NCBI RefSeq assembly: GCF_008704205.1
Contig: NZ_VXLC01000014.1
Coordinates: forward strand, 310,001 to 374,000
DNA length: 64,000 bases
Source of the DNA: Nocardia colli
GTDB taxonomy: Bacteria > Actinomycetota > Actinomycetes > Mycobacteriales > Mycobacteriaceae
Direction: 5' to 3'
Shown: piece after piece, positions 1 through 8,750 of the stretch
Layout of the letters: the number at the start of each line of letters is the position of its first letter
How positions within the stretch are numbered: position 1 is the first letter of the stretch
The notes under the pieces: model-generated
Databases searched by the model: none
What the model saw: the letters and a program-made list of their open reading frames with translations, nothing else
Told to the model about the DNA's origin: nothing
Translations under genes and position numbers: made by a program

Positions 1-1
1 C

Positions 2-238
2 GATCTGGACGAGGTCCATCATCAGTCCGGTAACCATCTGATCGATCTGGCCGACGACACGGCCACGGTGCACGCCGACGCGATCGCCGTGCACGTGAAG
101 AACTCCGCTACCAACGGCAAGACCCGCACGTTCGTCGGCAGCTACGACATCGCCACCGAGCGTACCCCGAATGGTTGGCGGGTCAACAAGTTCCACTACC
201 ACCTCAAGGTCATCGACGGGAACGCCGACTTGACCTGA
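2..238 (+). CDS. SnoaL-like (NTF2 fold) protein, 3' fragment
   Basis: This is the last 78 codons of a gene that begins before the window. It is open in frame from base 2 and ends at TGA 236-238. The visible part resembles the C-terminal half of a SnoaL-like/NTF2-type small-molecule domain: alternating hydrophobic beta strands (HADAIAVHVK, RTFVGSYDI) followed by a conserved Trp-Arg-Val step (NGWRVNKFHYHLKVIDG), as is usual in these cone-shaped folds. Such domains act as ketosteroid-isomerase-like enzymes or simple ligand binders, so no reaction can be named. The 3' end lies convergent to the next gene, which is on the minus strand. Family assignment is moderate; function is unknown. Confidence 0.55.
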   Translation, partial: DLDEVHHQSGNHLIDLADDTATVHADAIAVHVKNSATNGKTRTFVGSYDIATERTPNGWRVNKFHYHLKVIDGNADLT

Positions 239-393
239 CCTGGTCGCGGTCGCATCGGCACTCACTCCGGGCGCCGACGCGACCGCGCATTCGTCCGCTT
301 TGATGCTACCGAACCTGCCGCGAGCCGATTCGACTCCGACTGTCGCGCAGGCTCATCCGAATCGAATTCCGACATGGGCCCTGACCGATCGGG

Positions 394-1950
394 TCAGCGC
401 TCACCGGCCACGCTTGTCGCCGCCAGCTCCGGCGTCGGACCGTCATCCACGCTTCCCCGAGCCCGCCCCGGCACCCAAATACCAACGAGCACAGCCGCAC
501 CGAACGCCAAATACCCCAGCGCAAGGCAAGACTGCTGCGCACCATGAATGAACGCCCCTTTGGCGAACTCGACCAGCGGCTGCGCCTGCGGCCCCACCCG
601 ATCGGCGACTTGCAATGCCGCAGCGAGCGAATCGGACACCGGCCCACGCGCCGCCTCGGGCAGCCGGGGGAGCGCGGGCGCGATCCGATCGGAATATCCC
701 GCGGCAAGAATGCTGCCCGCCACCGCAATCCCGATCGCGGCCCCGATCTCCCGAGCCGCATCGTTGACCGCCGCTGCGACACCGTGCTTTTCGACCGGCG
801 TCCCCGCGATGATCGCGGCAGTCGCCGGGGCAGTGCACATTCCGAGCCCGGTGCTCATCACCAGCAACGGCCACAGCAGATCGAAATAACTACTGTCGAC
901 GGTCAGCCGGGACACCGCGATCAACCCGGCCCCGAGCACAACCAGCCCGGCGAACGTCGGCAACCGCAACCCGACCCGCTCGGCCACCCACGGCGCGACC
1001 GCCGAAATCGCCACCAGCGGAACAACCATCGGCGCCATCGCCAACGCCGACACCAACGGCCGATACCCGAGAATCAACTGCAAGAACTGCACCAGCAGCA
1101 TGAAAACCCCGAAGGTGACCAGGAATTGGACGGTCACCGACATCGTCCCCGCCGCGAATCCACGCCTGGCGAACAGCCGGACATCCAAAAGCGGATGCGC
1201 GACCCGGAATTCGACCACGGTGAAGATCCCCGCCGCGACCACCCCGCCGACGAACGCCGCGATCACCAACGGATCCGCCCACCCCCGCGCGGGCGCTTCG
1301 ATCGCCGCCACCACGATCAACCCGACCGCCGCCGCCGACGTCACCGCACCCCACAGATCCAGCGCAGGCCGCTCCTGATCGACCGATTCGGGAATCGTGC
1401 ACCCGGCGATCATCAGCACCACCCCGGCCACCGCCATGGCAAGAAATATCGACACCCACGACCACCGCTCGAGCAGCAACCCCGATCCGACGATCCCGAG
1501 CACCGCGCCCGCCCCCGCGACCCCGGCCCACAGCCCAACCGCATTACCCCGCCGCGACTCCGGAAACCCAGCGGTCAGCAACGACAACGTCGACGGCATC
1601 ACCAACGCCGCGCCCACCCCGGCAACCGCCCGCGACCCGATCAACCAGCTCGGACTGTCGAAAACCAGCGGCGCGGCCGAAGCCAACGCGAACACGAACA
1701 ACCCGACGACCAGCACCACCCGCCGCCCATACCGATCCCCGAGCGCCCCCGCCGGCAACACCAGGCAGGCCAACGCCAACGTGTACCCGTCCACGATCCA
1801 GGTCAGCTGCTGCTGCGACGCACCGGTAGCCGTCGCGATCTCCGGCAACGCCGTATACAACGCCGCCATCGACGCGACCACCAACGCCACCGCGGAACAG
1901 GAGAGCCCCAGCATCCACCGCTGGGCCGCGGACAACCGCTCGGAATCCAT
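394..1950 (-). CDS. MFS drug exporter, DHA2 (EmrB/QacA) family
   Basis: A 518-residue integral membrane transporter with about 14 hydrophobic segments, the usual size and topology for the DHA2 proton-antiport multidrug exporters. Visible family marks are the loop 2-3 motif GDRYGRR (about residue 75), a proline/glycine-rich motif C-like segment in TM5 (GVAGAGAVLGIVGSGLL) and the TALP motif near the first helix. It would export a hydrophobic drug or metabolite across the cytoplasmic membrane. The ATG at 1948-1950 was chosen because AGGAGG lies just upstream; the frame remains open far beyond it, but that part overlaps the divergent regulator. The TetR gene beside it and the shared 5' region suggest repression lifted by the exported compound. 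Substrate unknown. Confidence 0.9.
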   Translation of the reverse strand: MDSERLSAAQRWMLGLSCSAVALVVASMAALYTALPEIATATGASQQQLTWIVDGYTLALACLVLPAGALGDRYGRRVVLVVGLFVFALASAAPLVFDSPSWLIGSRAVAGVGAALVMPSTLSLLTAGFPESRRGNAVGLWAGVAGAGAVLGIVGSGLLLERWSWVSIFLAMAVAGVVLMIAGCTIPESVDQERPALDLWGAVTSAAAVGLIVVAAIEAPARGWADPLVIAAFVGGVVAAGIFTVVEFRVAHPLLDVRLFARRGFAAGTMSVTVQFLVTFGVFMLLVQFLQLILGYRPLVSALAMAPMVVPLVAISAVAPWVAERVGLRLPTFAGLVVLGAGLIAVSRLTVDSSYFDLLWPLLVMSTGLGMCTAPATAAIIAGTPVEKHGVAAAVNDAAREIGAAIGIAVAGSILAAGYSDRIAPALPRLPEAARGPVSDSLAAALQVADRVGPQAQPLVEFAKGAFIHGAQQSCLALGYLAFGAAVLVGIWVPGRARGSVDDGPTPELAATSVAGER

Positions 1951-1989
1951 CGAGCCCTCCTGACGTAACAGAACTACCAGTATCGCTAC

Positions 1990-2004
1990 GCTACTATCAG
2001 TAGC
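1990..2004. promoter_or_regulatory. Candidate TetR operator between exporter and regulator
   Basis: A perfect 6-bp inverted repeat GCTACT-ATC-AGTAGC lies in the 100-bp gap between the divergent MFS and TetR genes, with a related CTACCAGTA half-site just to its left (about 1975-1983). Position and symmetry fit an operator that represses both genes. It is inferred from sequence only. Confidence 0.5.
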
Positions 2005-2055
2005 ATAAGTCTGGTGAGTGGCGATAGCCCCGGCAGAAAAGGAATGCTTCGACCC

Positions 2056-2649
2056 ATGACCCCGACAGAGGACGTCGACCCGCGCAAGGTGCGTTCCCGC
2101 GCCCGGCTGCTCGACGCCGCGGCCGCGTTGCTGAAATCCGGTGGCGTCGAGGCGGTCACCATCGAGGCGGTGACCCGCGCCTCCAAGGTCGCCAAAACCA
2201 CGCTGTACCGGCATTTCGACAACGCCATGCACCTGCGCGCCGCCACCCTCGAACGCCTGCTGCCGCCGGTCATCGACGCGCCGCCGGCCGGGCCGCTGCG
2301 CGACCGCCTGATCGAATTGCTCAGCAGGCAAGCCGAAGTCGTGAACGAGGCGCCGCTGCAACTGTCCACTCTCGCCTGGCTGGCCACCGGCACCGAGCAC
2401 GGCGACACCGGTCCCGCGCTGTCGTCGCTGCGGCATCGACTGCTCCAGCAGTACCGCCAACCCTTCGACGACCTGCTCGACACCCCCGAAGTCCGCGCCC
2501 AGCTCGGCGAATTCGACCTCGAACTCGCACTCACCCAACTGGTCGGCCCGATCGTGTTCGCCAAACTGATCGGCATCGAGCACGCCACCCCCGCCGACTG
2601 CGTCCGCATCGTCGACGACTTCCTCGCGGCCCGCGCGGCGACCGCCTGA
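2056..2649 (+). CDS. TetR/AcrR family transcriptional regulator
   Basis: A 197-residue repressor-type protein. The N-terminal helix-turn-helix is clear at about residues 10-55 (RARLLDAAAALLKSGG ... KVAKTTLYRHF), followed by an all-helical ligand/dimer domain. It is divergent from an MFS exporter and most likely represses it and itself through the inverted repeat at 1990-2004. The start is uncertain: GTG 2014, ATG 2044 and ATG 2056 are in frame. I prefer 2056 because homology begins right after it and an AAAAGGA sequence (2037-2043) lies upstream of it, though 2044 is also possible. Ligand unknown. Confidence 0.85.
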   Translation: MTPTEDVDPRKVRSRARLLDAAAALLKSGGVEAVTIEAVTRASKVAKTTLYRHFDNAMHLRAATLERLLPPVIDAPPAGPLRDRLIELLSRQAEVVNEAPLQLSTLAWLATGTEHGDTGPALSSLRHRLLQQYRQPFDDLLDTPEVRAQLGEFDLELALTQLVGPIVFAKLIGIEHATPADCVRIVDDFLAARAATA

Positions 2650-2662
2650 ACCGACCCGCGCG

Positions 2663-2803
2663 GCACGGCAGGTAGCATCTGCATGCTCGGCGGGCGACGA
2701 GGAAACCGGTGGAAATCCGGTGCGGTCGCGCCACTGTGAAAAGCCAGACCCTCTCCGCTGAGCAGCAACCCCGATGGGCGCGTAACCCGAGGAAGGCCGT
2801 CAC
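2663..2803 (+). ncRNA. Cobalamin (AdoCbl) riboswitch upstream of cobN
   Basis: The 150-bp leader of cobN carries the hallmarks of the B12 aptamer: the core GAGGAAACCGGTGGAAATCC (2699-2718) continuing into GGTGCGGTCGCGCCACTGTGA, the AGCCAGACC box (2742-2750) and the closing CGTAACCCGAGGAAGGCC (2780-2797). The aptamer ends a few bases before the GTG start of cobN, so ligand binding would most simply hide the ribosome entry site, giving translational shut-off of cobN when adenosylcobalamin is plentiful. Edges are approximate; no Rho-independent terminator is seen in the leader. Confidence 0.92.
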
Positions 2804-2805
2804 CT

Positions 2806-5800
2806 GTGATTCTGCTGCTGTCCACGTCCGACACCGATCTGCTGAGCGCCCGCGCGAGCGGCGCCGAGTACCGGTGGGGCAACCCCGCTCGACTGCTCGT
2901 GGACGACCTGCCCGCGCTGCTCGACGGCGCCGATCTGGTGATCGTGCGCATCCTCGGCGGCAAGCGCGCCTGGGAGGACGGTCTCGACGCGATCCGGGCC
3001 AGCGGCATCCCGATGGTCGCGCTCGGCGGCGAGATCGCGCCGGACGCCGAGCTGATGGAATGCTCGACCGTGCCCGGCGGTGTGGCCGCCGACGCGCACA
3101 ACTACCTGGCCGCCGGCGGATCGGAAAACCTGCGGCAACTGCACAACTTCCTCTCCGACACGGTCCTGCTCACCGGCCACGGCTTCGAGCCGCCGGTGCA
3201 GCTGCCGAGCTGGGGTGTGCTGGAACGGGTTTCGGCCGAGCCGATCGCCGATCAGCCCACCGTCGCGGTGATCTACTACCGCGCACAGCATCTCGCCGGG
3301 AACACCGGCTACATCGACGCCCTCTGCCACGCGATCGAGGCCGCCGGCGCACGCGCACTGCCGCTGTACTGCGCCTCGCTGCGCACCGCCGAGCCGGAAC
3401 TGCTTGCGACACTGCGCCAAGCCGACACCCTGGTGGTGACCGTGCTCGCCGCGGGCGGCACCAAGCCCGCCACCGCCTCGGCCGGCGGCGAGGACGAGGC
3501 CTGGGACGTCGGCGCGCTCGCCGACCTGGATGTGCCCATCCTGCAAGGCCTCTGCCTGACCAGCGGCCGCGCCCAGTGGGCGGCCAACGACGACGGCCTG
3601 TCCCCGCTCGACGTCGCGACCCAGGTCGCCGTCCCCGAGTTCGACGGCCGGATCATCACGGTCCCGTTCTCCTTCAAGGAGTTCGACGCCGACGGCCTGT
3701 CCACCTACGTCCCGGACGCCGAACGCGCGGCCAGGGTGGCCGGCATCGCGACCCGCTACGCCCGGCTGCGGCACATCCCCGCCGACCGCAAGCGCGTCGC
3801 GCTGATGCTGTCCGCCTACCCGACCAAGCACGCCCGCATCGGCAACGCGGTCGGCCTCGACACCCCCGCCAGCGCGATCCGCCTGCTCACCGAAATGCGC
3901 ACCGCCGGTTACGACCTCGGCGCACCCGGCGAGATCCCCGGCCTGGACGAGCAGGACGGCGACGCGCTCATCCACGCGCTCATCGCCGCGGGCGGCCAGG
4001 ATCCGGACTGGCTGACCGCGGAACAGCTGGAGGGCAACCCGATCCGGATCAGCGCGGCGGCCTACACCGCGTGGTTCGACACCCTGCCCGAGGATCTGCG
4101 CGAGGCCATCGTCGAGTCCTGGGGCCCGCCGCCGGGCGAGCTCTACGTGGACCGTTCCGCGGACCCGAAGGGCGAGATCGTCATCGCCGCACTGCGTTTC
4201 GGCAACGTCGTGCTGATGGTGCAGCCGCCCCGCGGATTCGGCGAGAACCCGGTCGCGATTTACCACGACCCGGATCTGCCGCCCAGCCATCATTACCTGG
4301 CGGCTTATCGGTGGCTCAGCGCCCCTGAAGGTTTCGGCGCCGACGCGATGGTGCACCTCGGCAAGCACGGCAACCTGGAGTGGCTGCCCGGCAAGACGCT
4401 CGGCATGTCCGCCTCCTGCGGCACCGACGCCGCCCTCGGCGACCTGCCGCTGATCTACCCGTTCCTGGTCAACGACCCGGGCGAAGGCACCCAGGCCAAG
4501 CGCCGCGCGCACGCCACCCTGGTCGACCACCTGATCCCGCCGATGGCCCGCGCCGAAAGCTACGGCGACATCTCGCGTTTGGAGCAGCTGCTCGACGAGC
4601 ACGCCAACATCTCCACCCTCGACCCGGCCAAACTGCCCGCCATCCGCCAGCAGATCTGGACGCTGATGCGCGCGGCCAAGATGGACCACGACCTCGGTCT
4701 GGCCGAACGCCCGGATGAGGACGTCTTCGACGACATGCTGCTGCACGTCGACGGCTGGCTGTGCGAGATCAAGGATGTGCAGATCCGCGACGGCCTGCAC
4801 ATCCTCGGCCAGGCGCCGGCGGGTGAGAGCGAGGTCGACCTGGTGCTTGCCATGCTGCGCGCCCGCCAGCTGTGGGGCGGCGAGCGGAACGTGCCCGGCC
4901 TGCGTGAAGCGTTGGGGCTGGACGAATCCGGCACCGAGGTGCGCGGTCGAGTCGACGTCGTGGAGAGCCAGGCGCGGGGCCTCGTCGCCGCGCTCCAGGC
5001 GGCCGACTGGTCGGCGGAAGCGGTCGACCGACTCGTCGACGAGTTCGCCGGCGCACTCCTCGCCACGGCCGGCTCCGGATCCGCCGCACAGTCGTCCGCG
5101 GCCGCGCACGCCGACCTCGCCACCGCGGACGCGGTCCTGACCACCGACCCGCGGCTCGCCGACGTGCGCGCCGTACTCCGTTTCGCCGCAACCGAAGTCG
5201 TCCCGCGCCTGCGCCAGACCACGGTCGAGGTCGACCGCGTCCTGCACGCCCTCAACGGCGGCTTCATCCCCGCGGGCCCCAGCGGTTCACCGCTGCGCGG
5301 CCTGATCAACGTCCTGCCGACCGGCCGCAACTTCTACTCCGTCGACCCGAAGGCCGTCCCGTCGCGCCTGGCCTGGGAAACCGGTCAGGCCATGGCGGAT
5401 TCGCTGCTGGAGCGGTATCTGGCCGATCACGGCGAGTACCCGCGCTCGGTGGGCCTGTCGGTGTGGGGCACCTCGGCGATGCGCACCTCCGGCGACGACA
5501 TCGCCGAAGTTCTTGCGCTGCTGGGCGTCCGGCCGGTGTGGGACGAGGCGAGCCGCCGGGTCACCACCCTGGAAGTGATCTCGCTCGACGAATTGGCCCG
5601 TCCGCGTATCGATGTCACGGTGCGCATCAGCGGCTTCTTCCGTGACGCCTTCCCACATGTCCTCGCCCTGCTCGACGACGCGGTGCGGATGGTCGCCGAG
5701 CTCGACGAGCCCGCCGAGTCGAATTACGTTCGCGCGCATGCCGAGGCCGACCTGGCCGAGCACGGCGACGCCCGCCGCGCCACCACCCGCATCTTCGGTT

Positions 5801-6498
5801 CCAAGCCGGGCACCTACGGCGCGGGCCTGTTGCAGCTCATCGATTCGAAGAGCTGGCGCACCGACGACGACCTCGCGCAGGTCTACACCACCTGGGGCGG
5901 CTACGCCTACGGGCGCGACCTGGACGGCGCACCCGCCGCCGACGACATGCGCACCGCCTACCGCCGAATCGCGGTGGCGGCCAAGAACACCGACACCCGC
6001 GAACACGACATCGCCGACTCCGACGACTACTTCCAGTTCCACGGCGGCATGGTCGCCACCGTGCGCGCGCTCACCGGCAAGAACCCCGAGGCCTACATCG
6101 GCGACAGCACCCGCCCGGACGCGGTGCGCACGCGCACGCTCTCCGAGGAGACCTCCCGGGTCTTCCGTGCCCGCGTGGTGAACCCGCGCTGGCTCGAGGC
6201 CATGCGCAGGCACGGTTACAAGGGCGCGTTCGAGATGGCGGCGACGGTCGACTATCTGTTCGGCTACGACGCCACCACCAACGTGGTCGCCGACTGGATG
6301 TACGAGAAGCTCGCGGAGAGCTACGTTTTCGACGAGGTGAACCGCAAGTTCATGGAGCAGTCCAACCCGTGGGCGCTGCACGGCATTGCCGAGCGGCTGC
6401 TGGAGGCCGCCGAGCGGGACCTGTGGGAGCATCCGGAGCAGGCGACGCTGGATCGGTTGCGTCAGGTCTACTTGGAGACCGAAGGGGAATTGGAATAG
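2806..6498 (+). CDS. cobN: Cobaltochelatase subunit CobN
   Basis: A 1230-residue protein, full length for CobN/magnesium-chelatase large subunits. It is the catalytic subunit that inserts cobalt into hydrogenobyrinic acid a,c-diamide, using ATP, with the small AAA+ subunits CobS/CobT (or ChlI/ChlD-type proteins), in the aerobic branch of cobalamin synthesis. Visible family blocks include VIRILGG near residue 47, the substrate-domain HLGKHGNLEWLPGK (about residue 517-530) and the C-terminal block DYLFGYDATTNVV. Start is GTG 2806, directly after the riboswitch. No other cob gene lies in the window, so the partner subunits must be elsewhere. The riboswitch predicts B12 feedback control. Confidence 0.96.
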   Translation: MILLLSTSDTDLLSARASGAEYRWGNPARLLVDDLPALLDGADLVIVRILGGKRAWEDGLDAIRASGIPMVALGGEIAPDAELMECSTVPGGVAADAHNYLAAGGSENLRQLHNFLSDTVLLTGHGFEPPVQLPSWGVLERVSAEPIADQPTVAVIYYRAQHLAGNTGYIDALCHAIEAAGARALPLYCASLRTAEPELLATLRQADTLVVTVLAAGGTKPATASAGGEDEAWDVGALADLDVPILQGLCLTSGRAQWAANDDGLSPLDVATQVAVPEFDGRIITVPFSFKEFDADGLSTYVPDAERAARVAGIATRYARLRHIPADRKRVALMLSAYPTKHARIGNAVGLDTPASAIRLLTEMRTAGYDLGAPGEIPGLDEQDGDALIHALIAAGGQDPDWLTAEQLEGNPIRISAAAYTAWFDTLPEDLREAIVESWGPPPGELYVDRSADPKGEIVIAALRFGNVVLMVQPPRGFGENPVAIYHDPDLPPSHHYLAAYRWLSAPEGFGADAMVHLGKHGNLEWLPGKTLGMSASCGTDAALGDLPLIYPFLVNDPGEGTQAKRRAHATLVDHLIPPMARAESYGDISRLEQLLDEHANISTLDPAKLPAIRQQIWTLMRAAKMDHDLGLAERPDEDVFDDMLLHVDGWLCEIKDVQIRDGLHILGQAPAGESEVDLVLAMLRARQLWGGERNVPGLREALGLDESGTEVRGRVDVVESQARGLVAALQAADWSAEAVDRLVDEFAGALLATAGSGSAAQSSAAAHADLATADAVLTTDPRLADVRAVLRFAATEVVPRLRQTTVEVDRVLHALNGGFIPAGPSGSPLRGLINVLPTGRNFYSVDPKAVPSRLAWETGQAMADSLLERYLADHGEYPRSVGLSVWGTSAMRTSGDDIAEVLALLGVRPVWDEASRRVTTLEVISLDELARPRIDVTVRISGFFRDAFPHVLALLDDAVRMVAELDEPAESNYVRAHAEADLAEHGDARRATTRIFGSKPGTYGAGLLQLIDSKSWRTDDDLAQVYTTWGGYAYGRDLDGAPAADDMRTAYRRIAVAAKNTDTREHDIADSDDYFQFHGGMVATVRALTGKNPEAYIGDSTRPDAVRTRTLSEETSRVFRARVVNPRWLEAMRRHGYKGAFEMAATVDYLFGYDATTNVVADWMYEKLAESYVFDEVNRKFMEQSNPWALHGIAERLLEAAERDLWEHPEQATLDRLRQVYLETEGELE

Positions 6499-6510
6499 CT
6501 CGAAAATCAA

Positions 6511-6529
6511 CCCCCCAATTATTGGGGGA
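6511..6529 (+). terminator. Hairpin after cobN
   Basis: CCCCCAA-TTA-TTGGGGG forms a perfect 7-bp stem with a 3-base loop, 13 bases after the cobN stop. There is no U-tract, which is common for actinobacterial terminators. Likely ends the cobN transcript. Confidence 0.55.
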
Positions 6530-6672
6530 GTTCGAATTACCTGATCTTGCAAGGCAATTCGATCTACCGAATTCTCTCGACAACTCTCTCGCCAAGGGAG
6601 CATGATCGAGGGTGTTCCATGGCCGTTTTCGGGGAAACGCCAATCGAATCGGTTAGATGATTGGAAAGCCTT

Positions 6673-7203
6673 ATGAATATCAGGAAATTCGTAGCAACCG
6701 CGGTGCTCACCATTGCCGCTACGGGCGTCGCGGCCGCCACCGCGCACGGTCAGGCCGAAGTGGCCGACGCCGCGTTCAACGGCGTCGATCACGGTGTCGC
6801 CTACACGGCGGCGGTCGCGCCCGACCACTCGAGCGCGACGCTCACGCTGGCCTCCGGCACGTTCGTGCTGACGCCCGATCAGGGCGTCTCCGTGCTGGCG
6901 CCGGACGGGTCGGTGGTCGCCACCGTGCCGACCACGATGCAATCGGTGTCCGGTCAGCAGGTGCGGGTCGCACCGGAAGTGAACGCCGCCGCAACCACTT
7001 TGACGTTGACGCCGGCCGGTGCGGCCAGCCCGGAGCCGGGTGCGCCGCAGTTCATCGGTGATGCGGGCACCACCGTGGCCGGGGTGTTGATCGGCTGTGC
7101 GATCGGGTTCTTGATCGGTCTGATCTTCGCCATTATCGGGGCCATCCCCGGCTGCATCATCGGCGGAATCATCGGTGGCATCGCGGGCGCCAACCAGCCC
7201 TAG
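6673..7203 (+). CDS. Secreted protein with C-terminal glycine-zipper helix
   Basis: A 176-residue protein of unknown function. Residues 1 to about 28 look like a Sec signal peptide (basic MNIRKF, a hydrophobic stretch, then AHGQA). The middle is a beta-rich, Thr/Val/Ser-rich domain. The last ~45 residues form a glycine-spaced hydrophobic segment (GVLIGCAIGFLIGLIF, then GCIIGGIIGGIAG) like glycine-zipper or hairpin-forming membrane segments. I chose ATG 6673 because GGAAAG sits 5 bases upstream. I think related proteins are common in Nocardia/Rhodococcus, where they are annotated as hypothetical; the name of the domain family is not certain. It may be wall- or membrane-associated. Confidence 0.8.
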   Translation: MNIRKFVATAVLTIAATGVAAATAHGQAEVADAAFNGVDHGVAYTAAVAPDHSSATLTLASGTFVLTPDQGVSVLAPDGSVVATVPTTMQSVSGQQVRVAPEVNAAATTLTLTPAGAASPEPGAPQFIGDAGTTVAGVLIGCAIGFLIGLIFAIIGAIPGCIIGGIIGGIAGANQP

Positions 7204-7299
7204 CGGGGAATTACGAAAGTGACCGCCCGGCCGCGATCGGCGTATACCGCCGGTCCGGTCGGCTTTCGCTTTATCGGCGAATTATGCTGCGCCGGTGTT

Positions 7300-8259
7300 T
7301 CATCGAGGACCGGCCGCCCGGCGGAATCGCTCGGCGGTCGCCAGCAGCTGGTCGGCCAGTTCGGGGGCGTCCAGCACCTCGAACTCGACATCGGCCAGCG
7401 CGAGGTAGTACGTGAGCAGTTGCGGCGAATCCGAACCCACCTGCACCACACAGTGTTCCGGCCCGTCCGGCTCGACCGTCACCGCCGCCGGAAGCCGCGC
7501 CCGGATCTCCTCGGCCGGCGCGGCCATCCGCACCGCCGCACGATAACGCCAGGTCGCCGCGCCCACCCCGCGCTGCACCCGCTCGGCGATCTCCGCCTCC
7601 GGCACCTCGCGCGGCGTGAACCGCGGGCCGTTCGGCGTTTTCGGCGTGATCCGATCCACCCGGAACGTGCGCCAATCGCCGCGTCCGGGATCCCACGCCG
7701 CCAGATACCAGTGACCGCGCCAGTGCACCAACCGATGTGGCTCCACATCGCGACGCGCCGGTGTGCCGGAATGTGATTCGTAGTCGAACCGCAATCGCTC
7801 GCTCGCGCGGATCGCGCCGGCGACCGCGGTGAGCACGGCGGCGTCGACCGTCGGCTTGCCTACCCCGGGCACGTGCACGGTCGCGGAAGTCAACGCCTGC
7901 ACCCGATTACGCAGTCGCGACGGCAACACCTGCTGCAACTTCACCAGCGCCCGCACCGAGGTCTCCTCGATCCCGGTGACCGCTCCGTTGGCGGCGGTGG
8001 CCAGCCCGACCGCCACCGCGACGGCCTCGTCGTCATCGAGCAGCAGCGGCGGCAACGCGGAGCCCGCGCCGAGCCGATAGCCGCCCGCCACACCGGGAGT
8101 GGCATGCACCGGGTAGCCGAGGGTCCGCAGTCGCTCTACATCGGTGCGCACGGTGCGGGTGGACACCCCGAGGCGCTCGGCCAGGACCGGCCCGGTCCAA
8201 TCACGATGCAGTTGCAGCAGCGACAGCAGCCGGAGCAGTCGCGCGGAGGTCTCCAACAT
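7300..8259 (-). CDS. WYL-domain (YafY-type) transcriptional regulator
   Basis: A 319-residue regulator. The N-terminal winged helix (HTH_11/DeoR type) spans about residues 5-60 (LAERLGVSTRTVRTDVERLR), followed by the WYL domain from about residue 140 to 210 (RDVEPHRLVHWRGHWYLAAWD, then FRVDRI) and the WCX-type C-terminal extension. WYL regulators sense ligands or nucleic acids through the WYL fold. A perfect 10-bp inverted repeat lies 18 bases upstream of its ATG (8278-8302), and the same motif recurs before the epoxide hydrolase at 15.8 kb, so it probably autoregulates and may control that gene. Confidence 0.9.
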   Translation of the reverse strand: MLETSARLLRLLSLLQLHRDWTGPVLAERLGVSTRTVRTDVERLRTLGYPVHATPGVAGGYRLGAGSALPPLLLDDDEAVAVAVGLATAANGAVTGIEETSVRALVKLQQVLPSRLRNRVQALTSATVHVPGVGKPTVDAAVLTAVAGAIRASERLRFDYESHSGTPARRDVEPHRLVHWRGHWYLAAWDPGRGDWRTFRVDRITPKTPNGPRFTPREVPEAEIAERVQRGVGAATWRYRAAVRMAAPAEEIRARLPAAVTVEPDGPEHCVVQVGSDSPQLLTYYLALADVEFEVLDAPELADQLLATAERFRRAAGPR

Positions 8260-8277
8260 GCGTCGATCATCGCAGCA

Positions 8278-8302
8278 ATCGCGGAAGAGAGCCTTCCGCG
8301 AT
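8278..8302. promoter_or_regulatory. Inverted repeat ATCGCGGAAG-N5-CTTCCGCGAT before WYL regulator
   Basis: A perfect 10-bp inverted repeat with a 5-base spacer (AGAGC) lies directly upstream of the WYL regulator start. A near-identical element is at 15774-15798. A likely operator, by inference. Confidence 0.6.
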
Positions 8303-8325
8303 GGTCCGGGGTGCCGGCTTCGCGC

Positions 8326-8604
8326 TCAGCCGACGACGGCGTTCATGATCGTGCCCGCGCTCGTGGCGACCACCCCGCCGATCATCGCCCCGGCGATCAT
8401 CTTCGGCGAGTCCAGCGGGCCGCCCTGCCACTTCTCCCACGCGAAACGTCCACCGGCGTAGGTGATTCCGCAGACCCCGGACAACAGCACCAGCCAGGTG
8501 AGGTAGCGAACCATCTGCAAGATCTTGTCCGAGACCGGCGGCGCTTCCGGGGTCGGATTGCCGATCTGGGCGAGGAGGGCGTCGTGCACAGCGAAGATGA
8601 CCAT
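8326..8604 (-). CDS. Small two-helix membrane protein
   Basis: A 92-residue protein of unknown function. It has a short N-terminal region (MVIFAVHDALLAQIG), then two predicted membrane helices, roughly residues 33-52 (LTWLVLLSGVCGITYAGGRF) and 70-90 (MIAGAMIGGVVATSAGTIMN). Size and layout recall the small VirB2/TrbC-like or other integral membrane proteins of actinobacterial conjugative elements, but no other transfer genes are present, so this remains a loose resemblance. The start is not well supported: the Shine-Dalgarno sequence is weak and the frame stays open upstream. It precedes the WYL regulator on the same strand with a 66-bp gap. Confidence 0.55.
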   Translation of the reverse strand: MVIFAVHDALLAQIGNPTPEAPPVSDKILQMVRYLTWLVLLSGVCGITYAGGRFAWEKWQGGPLDSPKMIAGAMIGGVVATSAGTIMNAVVG

Positions 8605-8750
8605 GAATACGCTCGCTTCGGGGTCGATGTGGCGGCCGCTCGAGCCGCCACTGGCGCGTTGTCTGGGTGATAGCCATGCTTGTACCGGACAGTATGTGCG
8701 GCGCCGACGATTTCGTGGAGCGTACGGAAGAACCTGTCTGGAATGTCCGA

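Noticed and set aside
394..2583. A 729-residue reading of the exporter gene extending over the TetR region
   Set aside because: The extra ~210 residues lie antisense to the TetR gene and have no domain; AGGAGG sits before ATG 1950.
2800..5247. Long minus-strand frames over cobN
   Set aside because: Shadows of the cobN codon pattern; no domain or ribosome site.
8326..8604. Conjugative element (ICE) remnant
   Set aside because: A single small VirB2-like membrane protein; no relaxase, FtsK-like coupling protein, integrase or attachment repeats nearby.
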